Shown piece after piece: positions 1-5,783 of a DNA stretch of 5,783 bases (position 1 is its first letter; every line of letters starts with the position of its first letter). The position numbers and the translations under genes are program-made. This stretch comes from an uncultured Eubacteriales bacterium (GTDB taxonomy: Bacteria > Bacillota > Clostridia > Oscillospirales > CAG-272). Where the stretch lies: the NCBI GenBank assembly GCA_900321265.1, contig ONVJ01000119.1, forward strand, positions 1 to 5,783. The letters are read 5' to 3'. Below the pieces are notes generated by a model, which did not search any database, had not been told where the DNA came from, and saw nothing but the letters and a program-made list of their open reading frames with translations.

Positions 1-245
1 AGGCCGGACGGGGAGCCGTCGGGAAGGGCGGAATAGTCAAAGATCCGGCCGACCGGAAGAAGGCGGTTCTGAAGGTGCTTTCGGCGGCAGGTGACTGCGG
101 GCTCCTTCCTCTGGGCGTCATGCGTTCGCCTCTTAAGGGAGGCGACGGCAATATCGAGTTCCTTGCTCATTTTGTCAGGTCCCTCTCCGCCGGTCCGCCC
201 GATGCGCCGGATGCCGCCTCGCTTATCCGCGGGATCGAGTTCTGA
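1..245 (+). CDS. tlyA: TlyA-family rRNA 2'-O-methyltransferase (hemolysin-like, YqxC), C-terminal part
   Basis: Partial gene cut by the left edge; the reading frame starts at base 3 and gives 80 residues up to the TGA at 243-245. The visible protein opens with AGRGAVGKGGIVKDP, matching the conserved 'FEAGR..VGKKGVVRDP' segment of the TlyA/YqxC methyltransferase domain. It continues with a short helix and the 'PLKGGDGNIEF' stretch near the family's C-terminus. The Glu of GNIEF (codon 156-158) is probably the last acid of the K-D-K-E tetrad typical of FtsJ/RrmJ-like 2'-O-methyltransferases; that assignment is inference. The family has an N-terminal S4 RNA-binding domain (outside the window) followed by a SAM-dependent Rossmann domain, and the mycobacterial member methylates 16S and 23S rRNA cytidines. 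The protein ends in a short Pro/Ala-rich tail. Position directly before nadK and argR fits the clostridial gene order. The name 'hemolysin' is historical, and I would not infer toxin activity. Confidence 0.9.
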   Translation, partial: AGRGAVGKGGIVKDPADRKKAVLKVLSAAGDCGLLPLGVMRSPLKGGDGNIEFLAHFVRSLSAGPPDAPDAASLIRGIEF

Positions 246-308
246 CGGCGGCCCGGGTAAATCTCCCCGCAGGAAGACAACAGTTTTTTCAGAAAGGCGC
301 CTTATCTC

Positions 309-1175
309 ATGAAAAGGGTAGCTTTAATCACGAATTTCAGAGTCCCGGACAAGGTAGAGACGGCTTTTGCCGCCGCGAAGCTCTTCTCGGAAAACGGGAT
401 GTCCCTCTCTTTTCCGATCCACGCGAGGGAGCTCGTCGAGGGTTCCGCAGCCGGCTTCGAAGCTGAGTTCCTTCCCTATCAGAGGATCTATTCCGAGAGC
501 GATCTCATCGCCGTGGTAGGCGGGGACGGAACGATCCTCGACGCGGTCCGTCAGGCCGCGGTAAAAGAGATACCCGTGCTGGGCATCAACCGCGGACGTC
601 TGGGATATATGGCCGAGCTCGAGCTCTCGGAACTCCCGCTGATCGCAGAGATCAGCCGCGGGAACTACAGGATCGAGACGAGATCGATGCTTCACGTCGA
701 GCTCATCTCGGATGGCAGGACTGTCCAGACCTGCATTGCGTTGAACGACGCCGTCGTCACCAACGGATCGGTGGCGAGGATCGTCGATCTTCAGCTGTCC
801 GAAAGCGGGACGGTCGTCGGCAACTACAGATCGGACGGTCTTATCGTGGCGACTCCGACCGGCTCGACCGCCTATTCGCTCTCTGCCGGCGGACCGATCG
901 CCGATCCCAGGGCGCCGATCTTCGTCGTCACCCCGGTATGCGCACACTCCTTTGCCGCGAGACCGATGATCTTTCCGGACACCTCGAGGCTTGAGATACG
1001 CAACACGAGCCAAAGAGAGCCCTACCTTGTCGTTTCGGTCGACGGAAAGACGAATCTCAGGCTTGGCAGGAACGATATTGCCGTGATCACACGCTCGGAA
1101 TACCGCGCGCGATTCATAAGGATAAAACCCAGCCGCTTCTATCCCGATCTCGCAAAAAAGCTCGAGTCGGTCTGA
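309..1175 (+). CDS. nadK: NAD kinase (ATP-NAD kinase, PpnK)
   Basis: Cytoplasmic enzyme that phosphorylates NAD+ to NADP+. The 288 residues match the usual length of about 280-300. Motifs in order: GGDGT at residues 71-75 (D73 is the likely catalytic/metal-binding Asp), the Asn-acid pair N146-D147 in LNDAVVTNG, SDGLI with D176, and TPTGSTAYSLSAGGP at 182-196, the family's nucleotide-binding signature. The conserved 'TPVCAHSFAARP' segment follows, then a C-terminal VSVDG with D245. These are the classic two-domain NAD kinase signatures, so the call is secure. The ATG at 309 is the first usable start after the in-frame TAA at 258. A possible ribosome site, AAAGG (293-297), lies 11 bases upstream, slightly far. 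It sits 63 bases after tlyA on the same strand, so co-transcription is likely. The last residues, ARFIRIKPSRFYPDLAKKL, are typical of the C-terminus. No frame damage is visible. Confidence 0.97.
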   Translation: MKRVALITNFRVPDKVETAFAAAKLFSENGMSLSFPIHARELVEGSAAGFEAEFLPYQRIYSESDLIAVVGGDGTILDAVRQAAVKEIPVLGINRGRLGYMAELELSELPLIAEISRGNYRIETRSMLHVELISDGRTVQTCIALNDAVVTNGSVARIVDLQLSESGTVVGNYRSDGLIVATPTGSTAYSLSAGGPIADPRAPIFVVTPVCAHSFAARPMIFPDTSRLEIRNTSQREPYLVVSVDGKTNLRLGRNDIAVITRSEYRARFIRIKPSRFYPDLAKKLESV

Positions 1176-1183
1176 GGCGCCCC

Positions 1184-1208
1184 CCGGGCTTGTGCCGGTC
1201 GATTTTTT
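1184..1208 (+). terminator. Weak intrinsic-terminator-like hairpin after nadK
   Basis: Nine bases after the nadK stop, CCGG (1184-1187) can pair with CCGG (1195-1198). C1189-G1194 can extend the stem if G1188 is bulged, leaving a TTGT loop. After four more bases (TCGA) a run of six T follows (1203-1208). The stem is only 4-5 bp and the T-run is offset, so this could at most be a leaky terminator or attenuating structure between nadK and argR. It may equally be chance in GC-rich DNA. Confidence 0.25.
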
Positions 1209-1216
1209 CAAATAAT
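1190..1216 (+). promoter_or_regulatory. Possible promoter for argR-recN (low confidence)
   Basis: The 67-base nadK-argR gap turns AT-rich just before argR. AATAAT (1211-1216) matches 5 of 6 bases of the sigma-A -10 consensus TATAAT. A poor -35 candidate, TTGTGC (1190-1195, 3 of 6), lies 15 bases upstream. Transcription from here would begin about 20 bases before the argR ATG. It overlaps the weak hairpin. I looked for an ARG-box palindrome (TGAAT...ATTCA type) here and found no convincing one. Confidence 0.2.
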
Positions 1217-1226
1217 CATGAAAGCT

Positions 1227-1242
1227 GCAGGCATTTTAGGAA
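1227..1242 (+). promoter_or_regulatory. Poorly matching ribosome-binding region of argR
   Basis: The best Shine-Dalgarno-like strings before the argR ATG (1243) are GCAGG (1227-1231), 11 bases away, and AGGAA (1238-1242), which abuts the start codon and is too close for normal use. The ATG is still the only plausible start, because an in-frame TAG stands at 1237-1239 and TGA at 1219-1221. Translation initiation on argR may therefore be weak. Confidence 0.3.
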
Positions 1243-1716
1243 ATGAAGAATAAAAGACAGCAGGCGATCATAGACATAATTCGCGAAAAAGAGATCAGAA
1301 AGCAGGACGAGCTGATCTCGGAGCTGAGGGCCAGGGGATTTGACGTCGCCCAGGCGACCGTCTCGAGGGATCTGAGGGAACTCGGCGTAATCAAGAAGAC
1401 CAAGTCGGGAGAACAGAAGTATCTCGTTTCCGAAAAGCCCGAGGGCTGGGACGGGATCAACTATTCGCCGGCGCTTGCCGGACTTATCCACGGCACCGAC
1501 TGCGCCGGGAACATCGTCGTGCTCAAGACCGCCTCGGGGATGGCGGGAGCCGTCGCGGTGGGGATCGACCGCATGAACACGAGAGACATCCTCGGCTGCG
1601 TCGCGGGAGACGACACCATAATCATCGTTCTGCGGAGCCCTGAGAGCGCGTCGGAATTATGCGAATTCTTCAGGAAGATGTGCGAGAAGGCGGGGAGCTT
1701 CCGCGACAGTCGGTAG
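1243..1716 (+). CDS. argR: Arginine repressor ArgR/AhrC
   Basis: Arginine-responsive transcription factor of 157 residues (family about 150-157). The N-terminal winged helix-turn-helix, about residues 1-70, carries the family hallmark ATVSRDLRELGVIKK at 38-52, whose recognition helix includes S41 and R42. The C-terminal oligomerisation and L-arginine-binding domain, about 85-150, contains the ASGMAGAVAVGID stretch and the GDDT motif at 122-125; the paired Asp residues contact arginine in known ArgR structures. In this family hexamers bind 18-bp ARG boxes to repress arginine biosynthesis and, in Bacillus AhrC, also activate catabolism. In-frame stops directly upstream fix the start at 1243. 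recN begins 12 bases after the stop, so the pair is very probably one transcript, as in Bacillus and Clostridium. Autoregulation is common for argR, but no operator is evident. Eight of its 13 Arg codons are AGA/AGG. Confidence 0.97.
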   Translation: MKNKRQQAIIDIIREKEIRKQDELISELRARGFDVAQATVSRDLRELGVIKKTKSGEQKYLVSEKPEGWDGINYSPALAGLIHGTDCAGNIVVLKTASGMAGAVAVGIDRMNTRDILGCVAGDDTIIIVLRSPESASELCEFFRKMCEKAGSFRDSR

Positions 1717-1728
1717 AAAAGGGGAATA

Positions 1729-3411
1729 ATGCTCCAGTTACTTCACATAGACAATCTGGCCGTTATAAAGAGCCTCGATCTTGAGCCCTGCGGCGGCCTC
1801 ACGGTCCTTACCGGCGAGACGGGAGCCGGAAAATCCGTCATTATCGACAGCATCAATTTCCTTCTCGGGAAACGCGTCCCGCGGGACCTGATCAGGACCG
1901 GCGAGGACCGGGCCTCGGTCAGCGCCCTCTTTTCGGGCATTTCCGCTGAAAGGACGCAAAAGCTTTCTGAGGTCGGGGTAGAATGCCCCGATGGCGAGCT
2001 TCTTATCGAACGCACCCGCTTTGCCGACGGAAGGACGGTCTGCCGGATCAACGGAAGGGCCGCCACGAGGCAGCAGCTGGTCGCCGCCGGCGAGCTGCTG
2101 GTCTCGCTTCACGGACAGAACGACACCCGCAGCCTCGAGGTCGCCGAGGAGCGCACCGCGCTCGTCGACTCGGCGGCAGGATCCGCCGGCCTTCTCGAGG
2201 CATACCGAACCCTCTTCTCCGCCTGGTCGGAGCGAAGGGCGGAGCTGGCCGAGTGCAGGCGGTCGGAGGCCGAGAAGGAACGCCTCCGCGACATGCTGGA
2301 ATTCCAGATAAAGGACATTTCATCCGCCCGTCTGAAGGAGGGGGAGGAGGATAAGCTCCTCGCCGAGAAAAAACGGCTGGAATCGGGTGAAAAGATCAGA
2401 AAGCAGACTGATGTCGCCCTGCGCGCCCTGCACGCGAACGAAAAGGGGATAACGGCCTCATTTCTGGCTGCCAGGGCCTCCGACGCCCTCGCAAGGATAA
2501 CCGGCGTCCTTCCCGAGCTCGAACCCCTCCGCGGGCGACTCGACAGCTGCCGCTACGAGCTCGACGACATCGCCTCCGAGCTCATAAGAATAACTGCCGC
2601 CGATTCCGGCCTCAGCGAAGAGGAGACCGACAGAAGGCTTGACGCCATCGGATCGAGACTTGAGCAGATAGGCCGTCTGAAGCGCAAATACGGCTCCTCG
2701 GTCGCCGATATCATGAAGTTTCTGTCCGACGCGAAGGGCAGGCTTGAGGAGATCGAATCGGCCGACGAGCGGGCTGCGGCGCTCGAGAAGGAGATCGCGT
2801 CGGTCAGGACCGAAATGGACGCCGCGGCCGCGAAGCTGACCGCCGCGAGGCTTGCCGCCGCGCGTGAGACCTCGCTGAAGGTCAAGGAGATCCTTGAGTA
2901 CCTCGATATGCCCAAAGTGTCATTTGAGATATCGGTAAAGCCGTCGGGATCACCCGGACGGGACGGATACGACGACGTCGATCTCATGCTCTCGGCCAAT
3001 CCCGGCGAGCCGTCAAAGCCGCTCGCCGAGTGCGCGTCGGGCGGCGAGCTGTCGCGGGTCATGCTGGCGCTCAAATGCGCCATCGCCGACTCAGACGGCA
3101 TCCCCACCCTCATCTTCGACGAGATCGACACCGGTATATCCGGAAAGACCTCGAGGAAGATCGGGCTGAAGCTGCTTGAGGCGTCGGGATCGGCTCAGAT
3201 CCTATGCGTCACTCACTCGGCGCAGATCGCCTCGCTCGCCGACCTCCACGTCAGGATCTCGAAGAGAGAGGTGGGAGGCCGCGCCGAGACCTCCGCCGAG
3301 CCGCTGAGCCCGGAGGAGAGGATCGAGGAGACCGCGAGGATCCTCGGAGGCATAACGGTGACAGATGCCCAGCGCCGGGCGGCAGAGGACATGATAAACA
3401 GACGGGACTGA
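1729..3411 (+). CDS. recN: DNA repair protein RecN (SMC-like ATPase)
   Basis: SMC-like ATPase acting at DNA double-strand breaks in recombinational repair, on the nucleoid. The 560 residues match the usual 550-570. The N-terminal ATPase half has Walker A GETGAGKS at 29-36, followed by INGRAATRQQL and SLHGQND, the RecN version of the Q-loop neighbourhood (SLHGQ is family-typical). The middle, roughly 150-400, is rich in Glu, Arg, Lys and Ala in heptad-like order and is the expected antiparallel coiled coil. The C-terminal half has the ABC signature SGGELSR at 437-443, Walker B IFDEIDTGISG with D464-E465, and the switch THSAQIA with H496. The chain ends with the LGG...T.AQ pattern found at RecN C-termini. 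ATG 1729 is preceded by AAGGGGA (1719-1725) at good spacing. It is tightly coupled to argR (12-base gap). The gene is intact with no frame damage; SOS control is known in some bacteria, but I see no LexA box here. Confidence 0.97.
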   Translation: MLQLLHIDNLAVIKSLDLEPCGGLTVLTGETGAGKSVIIDSINFLLGKRVPRDLIRTGEDRASVSALFSGISAERTQKLSEVGVECPDGELLIERTRFADGRTVCRINGRAATRQQLVAAGELLVSLHGQNDTRSLEVAEERTALVDSAAGSAGLLEAYRTLFSAWSERRAELAECRRSEAEKERLRDMLEFQIKDISSARLKEGEEDKLLAEKKRLESGEKIRKQTDVALRALHANEKGITASFLAARASDALARITGVLPELEPLRGRLDSCRYELDDIASELIRITAADSGLSEEETDRRLDAIGSRLEQIGRLKRKYGSSVADIMKFLSDAKGRLEEIESADERAAALEKEIASVRTEMDAAAAKLTAARLAAARETSLKVKEILEYLDMPKVSFEISVKPSGSPGRDGYDDVDLMLSANPGEPSKPLAECASGGELSRVMLALKCAIADSDGIPTLIFDEIDTGISGKTSRKIGLKLLEASGSAQILCVTHSAQIASLADLHVRISKREVGGRAETSAEPLSPEERIEETARILGGITVTDAQRRAAEDMINRRD

Positions 3412-3447
3412 TCCGCCCCTGACAGGACAAAAAACAATTTTCTTTAC

Positions 3448-3464
3448 GAGGATAGATTTTCAAG
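3448..3464 (+). promoter_or_regulatory. argS ribosome-binding region with long spacing
   Basis: GAGG (3448-3451) is the only Shine-Dalgarno-like string before the argS ATG at 3465, and the spacing is 13 bases, longer than usual. No closer ATG, GTG or TTG exists in frame because TAG stands at 3453-3455. The protein aligns well with ArgRS from its first residues, so the start is kept. The whole recN-argS gap is only 53 bases, too short for a T-box leader. Confidence 0.35.
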
Positions 3465-5183
3465 ATGCTTTTCGTCAAAAAACACATCGCCGACAGGATC
3501 TCGGCGGCGGCTCCCGCCCTCTTCTGCGGAGCCGGACTCGGAGCCGACAGTCTCCTTGAACTTCTGGAATACCCGCCCGACAGCTCGATGGGTGACATCG
3601 CGCTGCCCTGCTTCAAGCTCGCAAGGACGCTGAGGCAGTCTCCGGTAAAGATAGCGCAGGCCCTCGCGGGCTGCTTCGAGGGAGACGGCGACGTCTCCGC
3701 TGCCGCCGTCAACGGATATCTGAATTTCACCGCGGACAACCGGTATCTTGCAAAGACCGTGCTGGGCCAGATCGCCGCCGAAGGAGAAAAATACGGCTCT
3801 CCCCGCACCGGAGAGGGCAAGACGGTCGTACTCGACTATTCCTCGCCCAACGTCGCGAAGCCCTTCCACATCGGTCATCTTGGAACGACCGTTATCGGTC
3901 ATTCGCTGAAAAAGATACATGAGTTTGCCGGATACAGCTGCGTAGGCATAAACCATCTCGGCGACTGGGGCACCCAGTTCGGGAAGATGATCGTCGCCTA
4001 CCGCCTCTGGGGAGATAAGGAGAAGGTCGAGGCGGGCGGATGCGACGCCCTCGTCGAGCTCTATGTGAAGTTTCACAAGGAGGCCGAGGCCGACCCCTCT
4101 CTCGACGACAGGGCCAGGGAGGAGTTCAGAAAGCTCGAGCAGGGAGATCCCGACAACATCGCCCTCTGGCAGTGGTTCAAGGAGATCAGCCTGAAGGAGT
4201 ATTCCACCACATACCGTCAGCTCGACATCGAGTTCGACTCCTACGCCGGCGAGAGCTTCTACCGCGACAAGATGGCGGCGCAGCTCGAGGTCCTGCGTGA
4301 AAAGGGGCTTCTGAAGCTCGACGGCGGAGCCTCGCTCGTCGATCTGTCTGAATACGGCATGCCGCCCTGCCTGATACTCAAGAAGGACGGATCGACCCTC
4401 TATCCGACGAGGGACATCGCCGCCGCCTATTACAGGCATGAGACCTATCACTTCGACAGGTGCATATACGTCACATCCTCGCAGCAGTCGCTCTACTTCG
4501 CGCAGCTCTTCAAGGTGATCGAGCTCATGGGCTACGAATGGGCGGACAGCCTCGTGCACGTTCCCTACGGGACGGTCAGCATCAACGGCGAGAAGCTCGC
4601 GACCAGGACGGGCAACGTCATCCTGCTGAAGGACCTGCTCGCGATGGCGATAGAAAAGGTCGACGCGATCACGAAGGAGAAGAATCCCTCGATGCCCGAC
4701 GACAGGCGCGCCGAGATCGCCGAGAAGGTGGGAGTCGGAGCGGTAGTCTTCTACTATCTGTCGAACAACCGCATAAAGGATATCAACTTCATGCTCGAGG
4801 ACGCCCTCTCATACGAGGGCAACACCGGTCCCTACGCGCAGTACACCTACGCCAGGACCTGCTCTGTCCTCGAGAAATGCGGGGATATCCCGGCTCCCCG
4901 GAGATTCGTCGCGCCGTCGCCCGAGGAGCACGACCTGCTTGTCGCGCTGTCTCAGTTCCCCGAAAGAGTAAAGGCGGCTCTTGATTTCTACGAGCCCTCC
5001 TACATCACGAGGTACATACTCGATCTCTGCGCCGCCTTCAACCGCTTCTACCACGAATGCCCGATCCTGACGTCGGGAGATCCCGACGCGACGGCCTGCC
5101 GCGCGGCGATGACGTCGGCGGTAAACACCGTCCTTGGGACCGCCTTCGGGCTGATATGCATGAAAAAAACAAAACAAATATGA
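3465..5183 (+). CDS. argS: Arginyl-tRNA synthetase (class I)
   Basis: Cytoplasmic enzyme that charges tRNA-Arg with L-arginine using ATP. The 572 residues are typical (about 550-580). The N-terminal Add1-type domain, about 1-110, contains PPDSSMGDIALPCFKLAR. The Rossmann catalytic domain follows with SSPNVAKPFHIGHLGTT; the HIGH motif is at 135-138. GINHLGDWGTQFGKMI is strongly diagnostic of ArgRS. The KMSK position reads EKLATRTGN (K377-L378-A379-T380), lacking the second Lys, as in most ArgRSs; K132, just before HIGH, is the likely compensating residue known for this family. The C-terminal DALR anticodon-binding helical domain starts near NTGPYAQYTYARTCSVL and includes AFNRFYHECPIL. The final residues, ICMKKTKQI, differ from the common LLGIEAPEKM-like ending although the length is the same. 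It lies 53 bases after recN and 28 before yebC. Proximity to argR suggests a possible arginine link, which is unproven. Confidence 0.97.
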   Translation: MLFVKKHIADRISAAAPALFCGAGLGADSLLELLEYPPDSSMGDIALPCFKLARTLRQSPVKIAQALAGCFEGDGDVSAAAVNGYLNFTADNRYLAKTVLGQIAAEGEKYGSPRTGEGKTVVLDYSSPNVAKPFHIGHLGTTVIGHSLKKIHEFAGYSCVGINHLGDWGTQFGKMIVAYRLWGDKEKVEAGGCDALVELYVKFHKEAEADPSLDDRAREEFRKLEQGDPDNIALWQWFKEISLKEYSTTYRQLDIEFDSYAGESFYRDKMAAQLEVLREKGLLKLDGGASLVDLSEYGMPPCLILKKDGSTLYPTRDIAAAYYRHETYHFDRCIYVTSSQQSLYFAQLFKVIELMGYEWADSLVHVPYGTVSINGEKLATRTGNVILLKDLLAMAIEKVDAITKEKNPSMPDDRRAEIAEKVGVGAVVFYYLSNNRIKDINFMLEDALSYEGNTGPYAQYTYARTCSVLEKCGDIPAPRRFVAPSPEEHDLLVALSQFPERVKAALDFYEPSYITRYILDLCAAFNRFYHECPILTSGDPDATACRAAMTSAVNTVLGTAFGLICMKKTKQI

Positions 5184-5198
5184 TCTATTCAGAACAAT

Positions 5199-5207
5199 GA
5201 GGTAATC
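5199..5207 (+). promoter_or_regulatory. Strong ribosome-binding site of the yebC-like gene
   Basis: GAGGTAATC matches the extended Shine-Dalgarno sequence GAGGTGATC at 8 of 9 bases. Its GAGG core ends nine bases before the ATG at 5212. This is the best ribosome site in the window and fixes the start. It lies 15 bases after the argS stop, which suits translation from a shared argS-yebC transcript. Confidence 0.7.
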
Positions 5208-5211
5208 CAAA

Positions 5212-5783
5212 ATGTCCGGACACAGCAAATGGAGCAACATCAAGCACAAAAAGGAAAAGACCGACGCCGCGAGAGCGAAGGTCTTCACGAAGATCGGCAA
5301 GGAGATCACGATAGCCGTAAAGGAGGGCGGGCCTGATCCCGTCTCGAACTCGAAGCTCCGCGATCTCATCGCCAAGGCCAAGGCAAACAACGTCCCGGGC
5401 GACAACATCGAGCGGACGATCAAGAAGGCCGCCGGCTCGGGCAACGTGAGTTACGAGGAGATCACCTACGAGGGATACGGTCCGTCGGGAGTCGCCGTCA
5501 TAGTCGAGGCCACCACCGACAACCGCAACAGGACCGCCGGCAACGTCAGGGCCTGCTTCTCCAAATACCACGGCAATCTCGGTCAGACGGGATGCGTTTC
5601 CTTCATGTTCGACGAAAAGGGCGTGATCGAGATAAACGACGAGGACGGGGATATAGACGAGGACAAGCTCATGGAGACCGCGCTCGAGGCGGGCGCCTCG
5701 GATTTTGAGGGCGAAGAGGGCTTTTACACGATCTACACCGAACCCGACGATCTCATCGCCGTCGCCGAGGCGCTCGAGGCCGC
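5212..5783 (+). CDS. yebC: YebC/PmpR/TACO1-family protein, N-terminal 190 residues
   Basis: The gene runs off the right edge with 190 complete codons visible; the family is about 240-250 residues, so roughly the last 50 are missing. It starts MSGHSKWSNIKHKK, the near-invariant N-terminus of YebC/TACO1 proteins (GHSKW at 3-7). Other family blocks follow: IGKEITIAVKEGGPDP, AKANNVPGDNIERTIKK, YEGYGPSGVAVIVEATTDN, NRTAGNVR, and GCVSFMF leading into the acidic second half. The fold has three domains, with a basic N-terminal helical domain suited to nucleic-acid binding. Members have been described as DNA-binding transcription regulators (PmpR), while the mitochondrial homologue TACO1 is a translational activator. 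More recent work links bacterial members to translation of difficult sequences such as polyproline. Which role applies here cannot be read from the sequence. The lone argS neighbour mildly favours a translation role. Start chosen by the strong GAGGTAATC ribosome site. Confidence 0.95.
   Translation, partial: MSGHSKWSNIKHKKEKTDAARAKVFTKIGKEITIAVKEGGPDPVSNSKLRDLIAKAKANNVPGDNIERTIKKAAGSGNVSYEEITYEGYGPSGVAVIVEATTDNRNRTAGNVRACFSKYHGNLGQTGCVSFMFDEKGVIEINDEDGDIDEDKLMETALEAGASDFEGEEGFYTIYTEPDDLIAVAEALEA

Noticed and set aside
246..308. Terminator between tlyA and nadK (GC hairpin and the T-run at 284-289)
   Set aside because: The best stem is 4 bp (CGGG 254-257 with CCCG 266-269) with an 8-base loop, and the T-run lies 14 bases beyond it. 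That is not a credible terminator.
91..312. 73-residue + strand ORF spanning the tlyA end and the gap to nadK
   Set aside because: It is out of frame with the recognisable TlyA C-terminus, is Ser/Pro/Arg-rich as GC-rich shadow frames are, and has no family resemblance or clear ribosome site.
615..626. Perfect 12-base palindrome GAGCTCGAGCTC inside nadK
   Set aside because: It arises from GAG and CTC codons in the Glu-Leu run AELELSEL; the same codons recur across the window. It has no sign of being an operator.
324..1211. 295-residue ORF on the minus strand opposite nadK
   Set aside because: It lies almost wholly antisense to a NAD kinase with all motifs intact. Its Arg/Asp/Gly-rich composition is the usual mirror image of a GC-rich gene.
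2553..3131. 192-residue Ser-rich minus-strand ORF opposite recN
   Set aside because: The Ser runs are reverse complements of Glu/Arg/Asp-rich coiled-coil codons of recN. It has no start context or independent motif.
3412..3464. T-box riboswitch before argS
   Set aside because: The gap is only 53 bases, lacks a T-box sequence and terminator/antiterminator stems, and could not hold a T-box leader.
3444..4559. 371-residue ORF on the minus strand opposite argS
   Set aside because: It is the antisense shadow of the diagnostic ArgRS catalytic domain. Length alone is expected where stop codons are rare, and no domain is recognisable.
4809..5571. Minus-strand ORFs across the argS end and the yebC start
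   Set aside because: They run antisense to two clearly identified genes and show no recognisable domain or promoter.

Overview
The window is a compact, single-strand stretch of housekeeping genes from a GC-rich bacterium. The order tlyA - nadK - argR - recN, followed by argS and yebC, together with the style of the NadK, ArgR and ArgRS proteins, points to a Firmicutes/Clostridia lineage. An Oscillospiraceae-like or other GC-rich uncultured clostridial genome is my best guess. This rests on remembered gene order and motifs, since no search was run. The tlyA/yqxC - argR/ahrC - recN core is familiar from Bacillus and Clostridium, and nadK between tlyA and argR is the clostridial arrangement. Arginine is mostly written with AGA/AGG despite the high GC content (24 of 38 Arg codons in nadK plus argR).

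Layout, all on the + strand: the 3' end of a TlyA-type rRNA methyltransferase (to 245); NAD kinase (309-1175); a 67-base gap with a weak hairpin plus T-run and an AT-rich segment; arginine repressor ArgR/AhrC (1243-1716); recN 12 bases downstream (1729-3411); a 53-base gap; arginyl-tRNA synthetase (3465-5183); a 28-base gap; and the 5' part of a YebC/TACO1-family gene (5212 to the window end). No non-coding stretch exceeds 70 bases. I see no RNA gene, mobile element, CRISPR array or long repeat.

Functionally this is a mixed housekeeping cluster: rRNA modification, NADP supply, arginine-dependent transcription control, DNA double-strand break repair, tRNA-Arg charging and a translation-related or regulatory YebC protein. 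argR and recN look transcriptionally linked by their very short gap. The possible breaks are before argR and before argS. ArgR and ArgRS both sense or use L-arginine and lie two genes apart, but I could not find a convincing ARG box or a T-box leader.

I found no previously undescribed system. The long ORFs on the opposite strand and in other frames are shadows of the six genes. The findings are modest: codon usage, intergenic signals, the degenerate KMSK site of ArgRS and its unusual C-terminal tail.
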